From Verrucomicrobiota bacterium (GTDB lineage: Bacteria > Verrucomicrobiota > Verrucomicrobiia > Verrucomicrobiales > DEV007), in contig JAQCER010000053.1 of the NCBI GenBank assembly GCA_027618625.1, positions 1 through 10,207 on the forward strand: a stretch of DNA of 10,207 nt. Direction: 5' to 3'. This document shows, one piece after another, positions 1 to 6,959 of the stretch. Numbering within the stretch: the stretch's first letter is position 1; each line of letters opens with the position of its first letter. Both the position numbers and the translations under genes were made by a program. Under the pieces are notes generated by a model. The model was not told the origin of the DNA, did not search any database, and was given only the letters and a program-made list of their open reading frames with translations.

Positions 1-72
1 AATGAAGCCTTTTGCTGCGTCTCGCTACGATCTTCATCAATAACCCAGGTTAAGAAAGTGAATGCAAAAATA
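1..72. other. Left-edge sequence downstream of the LysM gene
   Basis: These 72 bases lie beyond the LysM stop codon. I see no hairpin plus T-tract that would terminate the leftward transcript, and no recognisable coding sequence. Any neighbouring gene lies outside the window. Confidence 0.4.
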
Positions 73-1500
73 TCAATGCCCGAACAATCCCGATGCAGGC
101 ACGGAAATTTTCTCTCCGATTCTCAATTCCTCGCCTGGAGCAAGATTGTTCAGCCTGCGCAGCTCGTCAGCTGTGGTGGAAAAGGATTCGGCAATGGCGC
201 TGATGTCCTCCGGCTCCGCCCGCCCAGGGATGGCAGGAGGAGTTACGCTTGGCCCTACCGTGTACGAGAGCAATTCCGTCCGCCCTTCCGCGGTTGGGGT
301 TGGGGCAAAGCCAAAGTGATTGGAGGCCTGACGCGGGCGCTCTACCGGCGGCTTGGGGGCTGGGACTTCAGGCACTTCAAACAATGGCTTGGTCACCTCG
401 TAAGATGTGCGAACAGGTTCTTCGTGACACTCCTGCCCGTAGGATACCGTTGATGCCATCGTCCCCTGCCTTGGAATCGTCAATGGCTGACCATCACGGA
501 TGAAATTCGATTCGCCCAAGCCGTTTGCTGCACGCAACGCCTCGACTGAAACGTTGTTCTCCTTGGAAATCGAATGCAACGTGTCCCCCGGACGCACGGT
601 ATGCTGGCGATAGGGCTGCGCGGGTGCTTCCGCAACCAGCGACTGATAGGCTTCCACCGGGGTGGTCGGCCTTTCCACGATTGGTTCGTCGATCTGACGA
701 ACATCCTGCTGGAGCAGCCCCGCCTTTGGCTCTTGCGAAACACGTTGCGAGCCTGCAGTGAGCATCAATCTCTGCCCCACTGCGAGACGTGTGGGGTCCG
801 AAATGCCGTTCAGCTCTATCAACTTCTCCACAGATACCCCGTGTTTGCGCGATATCGCCGAAAGTGTCTCGCCACGCTGTAAAATGTGCGATTCCGCTCC
901 AGAGGTGACGGGTGCAACCCGCGCCGTTGAAGTTGCAGTTGCTGGCTGTTGCGGTTTTGGATTCGACACCTTGGGTGCAACTTTCGCTGGTTGATCCGGC
1001 GTTTTCGCGGTGGCAGCTCCTCCACCGACGCGCAAGCTCTGTCCAATTTTCAATTTGGACGGATCCGAAATTCCATTCCACCGCTGCAAATCTTTCACTG
1101 ACACGCCGTGCATTCGGGCAATTTTCGACAATGTCTCGCCTTTTTGAATGGTGTGGCTGCCGCTGCCGCTGGCCACCACCGCGGTCCGGTTCACTCGCGC
1201 AGGCGCAGCAACAACGGGGGCATTCGACTTGGCTCGAGCTTTCGCCTTGGATTTGCCAGGAATTGCCAGTGCTTGACCGACTCGAAGGCTGTTTGGATCT
1301 TTGATCCCGTTGTTCTGACTCAACTCTTTCATGCTGACACCGTGACGGCGGGCAATGCTCGAAAGCGTTTCTCCAGGCTGCACTTTGTGGCTCTGCCTCG
1401 TTTCCATGGAAACTGACGAAAAATATTGGTCTTGCGCCTGGACAGTTCCATGACAAACTGTGAGGAAAACCAGAATTTTAAGTTGTCGCAGATAATTCAT
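73..1500 (-). CDS. Secreted multi-LysM peptidoglycan-binding protein
   Basis: A 475-residue protein that probably binds peptidoglycan in the periplasm. Residues 1-22 look like a type I signal peptide (hydrophobic KILVFLTVCHG, then VQA before QDQ). Four clear LysM domains follow at about 38-81, 115-158, 204-248 and 299-343, each with the pattern H-x-(V/I/L)-Q/R-x-G-(E/D)-T-L, then HGVS or NNVS, then an NG(I/L) and GQ-x-L. A fifth, degenerate copy lies at about 411-468 (YTVGPS ... ADELRRLNNL ... IGEKISVP). The linkers are rich in Ala, Pro and Lys. No catalytic domain (amidase, NlpC/P60, M23) is visible, so it is a binding or scaffold protein rather than a hydrolase. It starts with ATG at 1500 with no obvious Shine-Dalgarno. 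It is divergent from an amidase gene, which supports a cell-wall role. The LysM calls are secure; the biological role is inferred. Confidence 0.93.
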   Translation of the reverse strand: MNYLRQLKILVFLTVCHGTVQAQDQYFSSVSMETRQSHKVQPGETLSSIARRHGVSMKELSQNNGIKDPNSLRVGQALAIPGKSKAKARAKSNAPVVAAPARVNRTAVVASGSGSHTIQKGETLSKIARMHGVSVKDLQRWNGISDPSKLKIGQSLRVGGGAATAKTPDQPAKVAPKVSNPKPQQPATATSTARVAPVTSGAESHILQRGETLSAISRKHGVSVEKLIELNGISDPTRLAVGQRLMLTAGSQRVSQEPKAGLLQQDVRQIDEPIVERPTTPVEAYQSLVAEAPAQPYRQHTVRPGDTLHSISKENNVSVEALRAANGLGESNFIRDGQPLTIPRQGTMASTVSYGQECHEEPVRTSYEVTKPLFEVPEVPAPKPPVERPRQASNHFGFAPTPTAEGRTELLSYTVGPSVTPPAIPGRAEPEDISAIAESFSTTADELRRLNNLAPGEELRIGEKISVPASGLFGH

Positions 1501-1559
1501 ACGTTTTAAAATTTAAGCCGTCTTGACTATAAATACAAGCAAAACTCTGAAGTGTTGAG

Positions 1560-1588
1560 ATTATCATATTTAACATGTTTTTGATCAA
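1560..1588 (-). promoter_or_regulatory. Predicted sigma70-type promoter for the LysM gene
   Basis: On the minus strand TTGATC (1588-1583) is separated by exactly 17 bases from GATAAT (1565-1560). This gives 4/6 and 5/6 matches to the -35 and -10 consensus at ideal spacing. Transcription would start near 1553, leaving a leader of about 50 bases before the ATG at 1500. The surrounding region is very A+T-rich. This is prediction from sequence only. Confidence 0.5.
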
Positions 1589-1598
1589 CTATGGAAGG

Positions 1599-1604
1599 TA
1601 TACT
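1599..1604 (+). promoter_or_regulatory. Candidate -10 element for the amidase gene
   Basis: TATACT matches the -10 consensus at 5/6 positions and lies 15 bases before the amidase ATG, so the leader would be only about 9 bases. At the usual 16-18 base spacing there is only a poor, T-rich -35. The nearby TTGATC at 1581 is just 12 bases upstream, which is too close. No Shine-Dalgarno is visible before the ATG. The call is weak. Confidence 0.25.
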
Positions 1605-1619
1605 CAACATTAAGAATCC

Positions 1620-2573
1620 ATGAGTGAAAAAGCCGTTTCCCGACTTCGCACGTTGGTTGCGTGTCTCGTGCTGGCTTTTTTTTGGTTTTGCATGGTGAAC
1701 CTCCTGCAAGACCGAGGCGGTGCCGTGGGTGAGACACTGGCAAGGTTTCTCCCGAAAATCCTATCCTTATCCTCTAAATCGGGAGTTTCGGAAGCCACTG
1801 CGAGGAAACGGCCTTCGTCATCCGAGCTCCTGCCGGACAACGCCCCTCTTCCGCCGCCACCACCACCCGAAAGGCTGATTATCGTCGATGCTGGACATGG
1901 TGGGCTTGACGGCGGCACGCAGGGAAATGGATTACTGGAGAAAGATTGGTCCTTACAAATCGCCAAAGCGCTGGAGGAAGATCTGGTCGGACGGGGGTTT
2001 AAGGTGCGCATGACCAGGAACGGCGACGATACTGTGGAACTGTCGGATCGAATCGATATCGCTAACGAGCAGGCGAACCACCTGCTGGTGAGCGTTCACC
2101 TTAATCACACCGCCGAGCCTTCGGTGTCAGGGATCGAAACATTCTACTGGCTGGATCAATCGCTCTCGGTCACAAAAGCAGTGAGGGAACAGTATGAAGC
2201 TCCTACCGGTGTACCGTTGACCGACTCCCGCTCCGAGCTCCTGGCACAGTCGGTGCAGGAGAACCTGATTCAGGTCACTGGTGCTCATGATCGCGGCAAG
2301 AAAGAGGAATCCTTCTTTGTTCTCCGGAACTCCAACGCACCTGCCATCCTCATTGAGTGTGGATTCGTTTCGAATCCGCAGGAAGCGGAACACATCGTTA
2401 CCAGCGGCTATCGCAAGCGACTTGCCCGAGGAATCGGGAACGGAATCACGGCCTTTCTCAATGAAGTCCAAGCGGACCGCTGGTACGGCGTAACGCTTAC
2501 GCCGGATCTCCCGGAAGCACCAGAAGAACTGGTTCAAGTGCCCGCAGAGGACAATCACAACAACATTCAGTGA
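1620..2573 (+). CDS. N-acetylmuramoyl-L-alanine amidase (Amidase_3), membrane-anchored
   Basis: A 317-residue zinc amidase of the AmiC/LytC (Amidase_3) family, which cleaves the bond between N-acetylmuramic acid and the L-Ala of the stem peptide. An N-terminal hydrophobic segment at about 11-29 (TLVACLVLAFFWFCMVNLL) acts as a signal anchor. A linker with a proline run (about 78-83) leads into the catalytic domain at 86-281. The expected residues are all present: zinc ligands H93 in DAGHGG, E107 in LLEKDW and H160 in SVHLNH, and the catalytic Glu E246 in ILIECGFVSN. The DRG at 224-226 and VLRNS are also typical. A short acidic tail (about 293-317) follows. The domain lacks the inserted autoinhibitory helix region typical of EnvC/NlpD-controlled amidases as far as I can judge by eye. 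It is divergent from the LysM gene and followed by an intrinsic terminator, so it is probably monocistronic. Confidence 0.95.
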   Translation: MSEKAVSRLRTLVACLVLAFFWFCMVNLLQDRGGAVGETLARFLPKILSLSSKSGVSEATARKRPSSSELLPDNAPLPPPPPPERLIIVDAGHGGLDGGTQGNGLLEKDWSLQIAKALEEDLVGRGFKVRMTRNGDDTVELSDRIDIANEQANHLLVSVHLNHTAEPSVSGIETFYWLDQSLSVTKAVREQYEAPTGVPLTDSRSELLAQSVQENLIQVTGAHDRGKKEESFFVLRNSNAPAILIECGFVSNPQEAEHIVTSGYRKRLARGIGNGITAFLNEVQADRWYGVTLTPDLPEAPEELVQVPAEDNHNNIQ

Positions 2574-2574
2574 G

Positions 2575-2606
2575 GCCGTAGGCTGCCTGCCTTACGGCTC
2601 CTTTTT
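2575..2606 (+). terminator. Rho-independent terminator of the amidase gene
   Basis: GCCGTAGGC (2575-2583), a 5-base loop TGCCT, then GCCTTACGGC (2589-2598) form a G+C-rich stem with a single bulged T, followed by TCC and five T (2602-2606). It begins just after the amidase stop codon. The right arm and T-tract lie inside the end of the convergent kinase gene, including its TAA stop (2592-2594). On the minus strand no T-tract follows the stem, so it should act in the rightward direction only. Confidence 0.7.
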
Positions 2607-4085
2607 GATCCGAACGATCAGTTCCGCCCCCCCACCTTCGCGATCACGGATCTCCGCAGAACCACCGTGCAGCTCAGCTGCTTCACGGACAAAACACAGG
2701 CCAAGGCCTGATCCCTTCCGCCCGGTGACCTGCCCCTTAAGCGGATAGAAGCGCTCAAACACTTTCTCCCGGGCATACTCAGGAACCCCCGGCCCGCGAT
2801 CAGCCACACGCACCTCTGCGAAATCCCCTGTCTCAACCAGCGATATCAGGATTTCGCTGTTCTCCGGGGAGAAGTCGATGGCATTGGTGAGGACGTTGTT
2901 GATAGCCATTCGCAGTGCGAAGACATCGCCGTGCACCAGGACAGGCGATTCGCCTTCCCCGGGAATCTCGCGGAGCAGAGTGATATTCTTCTGTTCCAGA
3001 AGCGGATACGCGCCATCACAAACCCGCTGCAATACCTGACCGAGATCCACTTCGGTGGTCACTTGCAGCGTCTTCTGGCGCTCCAGAGCCACGAGGTAAA
3101 GCAGGCGATCGACAATGTTCTGCGACCTGAGCGTTTCGTCGTGAATGTTCGAAAGGAAGCGCCGCTCCTTTTCTGGTGGTACATCCCCTTCCTGAAGCAG
3201 CTCGACGGCTCCTCTGATCGCGGCCAGCGGACTCTTGATCTCGTGGGTCAAATTCTGAACGTAATTCTCGACATACTTGCGCCCCTCCAGCGCGTCCCGC
3301 ATTTCTTCAAACGCGCGCCCGAGAGTGCGGAATTCGCCATGGCCCAGTGGAGGAACGGGCACTCGACCACCATCCCTGACAGCGCGCACGTAAGCCGTAA
3401 GACGCCGAACAGGCCGGATCATCCAGTAAGAAAACAAGGCCGCCCCGATGACGATACCGAGACACGCCACTCCACCGATCCAGAGGATTCGCTCACGCGT
3501 TTCATCAATGAATTGCCGCATTGCCCTCTGCGGTTTGGATACAGTGACCACTCCGACGGTCGTCCCTTCCTTCAATATCGGCGCAGCAACGTAGAGGATC
3601 GAAGACCGAGGATCTTCCTCGTCGGTTCTGGTCGAACGTGCACCGTATTCGCCACGGAGAGTCTTCAGAACATCATTCCATTCGGAGTAGTCCGCCCCTT
3701 CACGGTTGCCTTCGGAATCAAAAACGATAGTGCCTCTAGCATCGGCAACATACACGCCCATGCCCACTGACGTCTTTTTGAGACTGTAGACCTGAGCCTC
3801 AAATCTCCGCGAGGCGGCTAATTGCATGGCTCCGCGAAACCGTGTGCTGTCCAAAGGAATCCCCTCAGCGATCTCCTTTTCCAAGAACGCGGCCAAAATG
3901 TGAGCGGTATCGACCAGCGATTCTTCCGCAGCCTGCAGATACTGAGGTTCAACGGTATTCCGCAGATCCTTAAGCAACCAGAGAAACCCGGCAACGACGA
4001 TCGCACCGAAACCGGCTATCATGGAAAAGTTGAGTTTCATGGTGGCGTTTGCCATCCTGGTCCACAGACCCGAAGGTTGCAACAC
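2592..4085 (-). CDS. creC: CreC-type sensor histidine kinase
   Basis: A 497-residue membrane histidine kinase that autophosphorylates and passes phosphate to a response regulator (CreB in enterobacteria). Order of parts: first membrane segment about 21-38; periplasmic sensor domain about 45-198, carrying blocks that match E. coli CreC from memory (DYSEWNDV, LRGEYGARST, SSILYVAAPI); second membrane segment about 199-221; HAMP about 222-275; HisKA with ENYVQNLTHEIKSPLAAIRG and phosphoacceptor H281; HATPase_c about 385-495 with N box (N397, N401), DRGPGVP (429-435), FERFY (443-447) and GSGLGL (458-463). All catalytic boxes are intact. The longest frame starts with GTG at 4085, but ATG at 4055 (residue 11) or 4040 (residue 16) fits the CreC N-terminus better, and none has a good ribosome site. 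No creB-like gene is beside it. In other Gram-negative bacteria CreBC has been tied to cell-wall and beta-lactam stress, and the neighbours here are peptidoglycan genes. Confidence 0.88.
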   Translation of the reverse strand: MLQPSGLWTRMANATMKLNFSMIAGFGAIVVAGFLWLLKDLRNTVEPQYLQAAEESLVDTAHILAAFLEKEIAEGIPLDSTRFRGAMQLAASRRFEAQVYSLKKTSVGMGVYVADARGTIVFDSEGNREGADYSEWNDVLKTLRGEYGARSTRTDEEDPRSSILYVAAPILKEGTTVGVVTVSKPQRAMRQFIDETRERILWIGGVACLGIVIGAALFSYWMIRPVRRLTAYVRAVRDGGRVPVPPLGHGEFRTLGRAFEEMRDALEGRKYVENYVQNLTHEIKSPLAAIRGAVELLQEGDVPPEKERRFLSNIHDETLRSQNIVDRLLYLVALERQKTLQVTTEVDLGQVLQRVCDGAYPLLEQKNITLLREIPGEGESPVLVHGDVFALRMAINNVLTNAIDFSPENSEILISLVETGDFAEVRVADRGPGVPEYAREKVFERFYPLKGQVTGRKGSGLGLCFVREAAELHGGSAEIRDREGGGAELIVRIKKEP

Positions 4086-4137
4086 CTACAGTATCAAAGG
4101 TGCTTCACCATCGATTCTGATCTGGTGACTCTGGCAC

Positions 4138-4166
4138 TTGAAGAATCCTGCGAGTTCGGATATCTT
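4138..4166 (+). promoter_or_regulatory. Weak candidate promoter for the rightward two-gene unit
   Basis: TTGAAG (4138-4143) and TATCTT (4161-4166) are 17 bases apart, each matching the sigma70 consensus at 4/6. Transcription would start near 4173, about 22 bases before the chosen ATG. The leader holds a small inverted repeat, CTCGA-A-TCGAG (4173-4183). No Shine-Dalgarno is visible. Prediction only. Confidence 0.25.
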
Positions 4167-4194
4167 GATCGACTCGAATCGAGCCATTGGTATT

Positions 4195-5010
4195 ATGTGG
4201 ACAGACCGAAGAAGCATCCTTCTAAACCTAACTGGCACCCTCTGCGCCCTTGCCGCAGGGCGCCTGCCCTCTGCCCGTGCAGAAGAATTTAGCACTGCAC
4301 TCCCACGCGTCTACACGCCGACTCAAACGCGGGCGCTGAAACCGAGCTACCCCTGGCGAGAACAGATCACGACGACCGTCTTCTGGGTTGGAGAGAATCC
4401 GTCTGAGAAGAACCCCACGCCCAACCACGCCAGCTCCTGGGACCCAGAATGGATGAAGAACTATGGCGGTTTCGATGACCCCGATCCGAAAAAACGCGCG
4501 TGGGACTACCGCCCCGCTGCATTCGTCCCGAAGGAGAACTCGTTTTACTGTGCCCTGCCATTCAATGACATCACCGAGCCGGAGATCGCACGCCAAGTGA
4601 TCCCATGGCGACGCCGGGGCCCAGTATCACGCACCTCCCGCAGCCTGTGCAAGAGCCAGTGGATCGCCATCCGCTGGGGTCGCAAAATCTGCTACTGCCA
4701 GTGGGAAGACTGCGGGCCTTTTGTAACGGACGATTGGTCGTATGTGTTCGGCTATGCCCGGCCAAAGACCCGCGAGAACAACGCAGCTGGCCTCGATGTT
4801 TCCCCTTCTGTGCGCGACTATCTGAAGATCCGCAGTGGCGCGCGTTGCGACTGGCGATTCGTCAATCTTGATGAAGTTCCTCCAGGACCGTGGCGCCGCT
4901 ACGGCAAAAATAATCACTTCGTCGCCAACACAGAACCGAAAGAAGACCAGGCGGCACGCATCGAACGCTTGAAAAAGGCGCGCGAGGAATGGTTGAAAAA
5001 TTCCCGCTGA
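4195..5010 (+). CDS. Exported protein with RlpA-like double-psi beta-barrel signature
   Basis: A 271-residue protein from ATG 4195. The frame could be read from TTG at 4138, but only the ATG places a signal sequence at the N-terminus. That signal is WTDRRSILLNLTG with a hydrophobic core and PSARA before EEF, cleaved after about residue 29. The twin arginine followed by S-I-L-L makes Tat export possible. The centre holds QWEDCGPFVTDD (169-180) and, after a gap, AGLDVSPSVRDYL (198-210). This resembles the D-R-G-P-F ... D-L-S signature of RlpA and other double-psi beta-barrel proteins that bind or cleave peptidoglycan glycan strands. Five further Cys lie in the mature part before residue 220 (119, 152, 166, 168, 173) plus C218. 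A charged tail, probably helical, covers 248-271. The gene ends 4 bases before the oxidoreductase gene. I recognise the protein only by these motifs; catalytic activity is not shown. Confidence 0.6.
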   Translation: MWTDRRSILLNLTGTLCALAAGRLPSARAEEFSTALPRVYTPTQTRALKPSYPWREQITTTVFWVGENPSEKNPTPNHASSWDPEWMKNYGGFDDPDPKKRAWDYRPAAFVPKENSFYCALPFNDITEPEIARQVIPWRRRGPVSRTSRSLCKSQWIAIRWGRKICYCQWEDCGPFVTDDWSYVFGYARPKTRENNAAGLDVSPSVRDYLKIRSGARCDWRFVNLDEVPPGPWRRYGKNNHFVANTEPKEDQAARIERLKKAREEWLKNSR

Positions 5011-5014
5011 CCAG

Positions 5015-6625
5015 ATGCTGGAAATCCGCGAGCTGACACTCCCCATCGGTCACACCGATGCTGAGCTGAGGCAGGCGGCTGCGGCTGCGATCGGCACCCA
5101 TCCAGAGGGCATCGGTTCGCTTACGATTTGGAAGCGAGCGATTGACGCCCGCAAGCGTGACCGCGTCTCGTTCAACTACACGGTCCACGTCGATGCCGAA
5201 CCCGGCACCACGATTCGAAACAAGGCACACGTTGGTCCGGCACCCGATCGCATCTACCGCGAGTTGGATGGCCTGCGGTCTGGAAATCGCGAAAAGGATG
5301 CTCGCCCAGTGATTGTCGGTTTGGGCCCATGCGGACTCTTTGCCGGGCTGGTGCTCGCCAGAATGGGATTCGCCCCACGGATCTTCGAGAGAGGCAAAGC
5401 AGCAGGCCCTCGCGCACGCGACGTCACCGGATTCTGGCGACGCGGAGTCGAGTTCAATCCCGAGTCGAACGTGCAGTTTGGCGAAGGGGGTGCCGGCACC
5501 TTTTCCGACGGCAAACTTTACACCCAGACCAAGGATCGCGAGCACCGCCGCCCGTGGATTCTACACGAACTCGTCGCCGCGGGCGCGCCCGAAGACATCC
5601 TGCTCAAGGCCCGCCCTCACATTGGCACAGACCGCTTGATCAAGGTAGTAAGGCATCTGCGAGAGGAAATCATTGCGCTGGGTGGTGAGGTTCACTTTGA
5701 GTCCCGCGTGGATGCGGTGCTGTTGGATGCAAACCGCCAGGTCCAAGGCATTCGTCTGGCCAATGGCGACACCATCGAGACTCGCAACCTGGTGCTGGCG
5801 ATCGGTCACAGCGCCCGTGAAACATTTTCGATGATCCACGCTTCCGGCGTCTTCATCGAGCCCAAGGCGTTTTCGATCGGTGTCAGGATCGAACACCCGC
5901 AGTCCATGATCGATCGCGCACAATATGGAAGATTCACCGGGCTTCCAGAGCTTGGCTCCGCGCCCTACAAGTTTGTCCAGCACCTCGGCGCTCGACGCTC
6001 TGCCTACAGTTTCTGCATGTGTCCCGGAGGGCTCGTCGTCGCCTCCTCATCCGAGCCCGGTGGCGTCGTCACCAATGGTATGAGTTCCTACGCCCGGGCC
6101 GAGGCCAACGCCAACAGCGGTTTCATGATCGATGTGCTGCCCGAAGACTTCTGCGCCACCGACGCAAACCCGCTCGCCGGAATCGCCTTCCAGCGCAAGT
6201 GGGAAAAACGCGCCTTTGAAGTAGGCGGTGGCGACTACAAGGCCCCCGCACAAAAACTCGGAGACCTCATGAGACGCAAAGCGTCCCGTAACTTTGGCGA
6301 CGTCGTCCCCAGCTACGAACCCGGAGTCGTGCCTGCAAATCTCGACGATTGCCTGCCGCAATTCGTCACCAACAGCCTCCGCAAGGCAGTCTCAGGCGTC
6401 GATAAAAAACTGAAAGGCTTTGCGCTTCCCGATGCCGTCGTCACCGGAGTCGAAACCCGCAGTTCCTCCCCGATCCGCATCACCCGCGATCCCGCATCAC
6501 TGCAAAGCGTCAATACCCCAGGTCTCTATCCCGCAGGCGAGGGCGCCGGCTACGCAGGAGGCATCATCTCCGCCGCGATCGACGGCATGAGAGTAGCCGA
6601 GCAGATCGTTCGATCGATGCAGTGA
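5015..6625 (+). CDS. FAD-dependent oxidoreductase, COG2509 type
   Basis: A 536-residue protein of the uncharacterised FAD-dependent dehydrogenase family (COG2509). Residues 1-95 form the small N-terminal domain typical of the family, with KRAIDARKRDRVSFNYTV at about 40-57. The Rossmann dinucleotide-binding motif VIVGLGPCGLFAG (99-111, G102/G104/G107) leads to FERG (124-127). The family block VQFGEGGAGTFSDGKL is at 153-168, and the C-terminal FAD-closing motif GLYPAGEGAGYAGGIISAA is at about 503-521. It looks full length. The substrate is unknown in this family. The ATG at 5015 lies 4 bases after the preceding stop, so the two genes are probably cotranscribed and translationally linked; there is no clear Shine-Dalgarno. 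The functional link to its partner is not obvious. Confidence 0.9.
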   Translation: MLEIRELTLPIGHTDAELRQAAAAAIGTHPEGIGSLTIWKRAIDARKRDRVSFNYTVHVDAEPGTTIRNKAHVGPAPDRIYRELDGLRSGNREKDARPVIVGLGPCGLFAGLVLARMGFAPRIFERGKAAGPRARDVTGFWRRGVEFNPESNVQFGEGGAGTFSDGKLYTQTKDREHRRPWILHELVAAGAPEDILLKARPHIGTDRLIKVVRHLREEIIALGGEVHFESRVDAVLLDANRQVQGIRLANGDTIETRNLVLAIGHSARETFSMIHASGVFIEPKAFSIGVRIEHPQSMIDRAQYGRFTGLPELGSAPYKFVQHLGARRSAYSFCMCPGGLVVASSSEPGGVVTNGMSSYARAEANANSGFMIDVLPEDFCATDANPLAGIAFQRKWEKRAFEVGGGDYKAPAQKLGDLMRRKASRNFGDVVPSYEPGVVPANLDDCLPQFVTNSLRKAVSGVDKKLKGFALPDAVVTGVETRSSSPIRITRDPASLQSVNTPGLYPAGEGAGYAGGIISAAIDGMRVAEQIVRSMQ

Positions 6626-6959
6626 CGTTTTCTTTTTGACCACAAACGAAAACGATTCCGCTCCGTCTGATCACTGATCAGCGCAACTTTGAGTCACATC
6701 CCGCCCCACATGGCGCAGGGATCCATCGCGCTCTGGATAAACGTTGACGTTAGCGTTCAGCGAACCCATCGATCGGCGAGTGGCCCGGGTGCCAGGCTTG
6801 CGGGATTCGCGATTCATCAGCTCAAGAGACCAGGCCTCTTTCGACTGCCCTTCATCCTGGCAACGATCGGCCTTTTGGTTCCCGACGCCGCTCGCGTACT
6901 CGCCGATGTCGCCATGCTCGCGCCTCTGATCGTTCTGCCGTGGGACGCGGAAGGATGAC
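6626..6959. other. 334-base spacer without a convincing gene
   Basis: This convergent spacer separates the oxidoreductase from the modular protein gene. It holds a perfect 15-base inverted repeat (6667-6681, listed separately), a looser pair CGTTTTC/GAAAACG (6626-6632 and 6648-6654) with a 15-base loop and no T-tract after it, and short direct ACGTT/GCGTT motifs at about 6738-6753. One rightward frame is open from ATG 6710 to a stop at 6956-6958, giving an 82-residue product with a hydrophobic stretch (LPFILATIGLLVPDAARVLA). It has no ribosome site or family I know and ends against the opposing gene, so I do not call it. I see no RNA gene here. Confidence 0.5.
6667..6681. repeat. Perfect inverted repeat CTGATCA-C-TGATCAG
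   Basis: Two 7-base arms, CTGATCA and TGATCAG, are separated by one C. The arrangement also reads as a tandem TGATCA-C-TGATCA. It lies about 40 bases after the oxidoreductase stop. No T-run follows in either direction, and a one-base loop cannot form a terminator hairpin, so a protein-binding site is more likely than a terminator. Chance occurrence cannot be excluded. Confidence 0.4.

Larger units (their letters stand above)
1553..1609. promoter_or_regulatory. Symmetric inverted repeats in the divergent control region
   Basis: A perfect 7-base inverted repeat, TGTTGAG (1553-1559) and CTCAACA (1603-1609), flanks a 43-base centre. Near the centre are two 8-base palindromes, AACATGTT (1572-1579) and TTGATCAA (1581-1588). 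The left arm sits at the predicted start of the LysM transcript and the right arm overlaps the candidate -10 of the amidase gene. This layout would suit one regulator controlling both directions. In such A+T-rich DNA, short repeats can also occur by chance. Confidence 0.3.

Noticed and set aside
1581..1604. TTGATC and TATACT as a rightward promoter pair
   Set aside because: The spacer is only 12 bases, far below the 16-18 needed. TTGATCAA is a palindrome and fits the leftward promoter at the right spacing.
2931..3770. Rightward open frame of about 279 codons inside the kinase gene
   Set aside because: It lies opposite the intact sensor, HAMP and HisKA regions of the kinase and shows no domain of its own.
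4191..4196. TATTAT as the -10 for the RlpA-like gene
   Set aside because: It overlaps the start codon at 4195, so transcription would begin inside the gene, after the only start that gives a signal peptide.
4862..5545. Leftward open frame of about 227 codons over the 4195-5010 and 5015-6625 genes
   Set aside because: It overlaps two well-supported rightward genes on the other strand and has no recognisable motif.
6626..6654. CGTTTTC/GAAAACG inverted repeat as terminator of the oxidoreductase gene
   Set aside because: The stem is A+T-rich with a 15-base loop, and the sequence after it (ATTCCG) has no T-tract.
6710..6958. Possible 82-residue rightward gene in the spacer
   Set aside because: Third-position G+C is fairly high near its end, but there is no ribosome site, no known family and no support from context. 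A 48-codon leftward frame (6671-6817) in the same spacer is equally unsupported.
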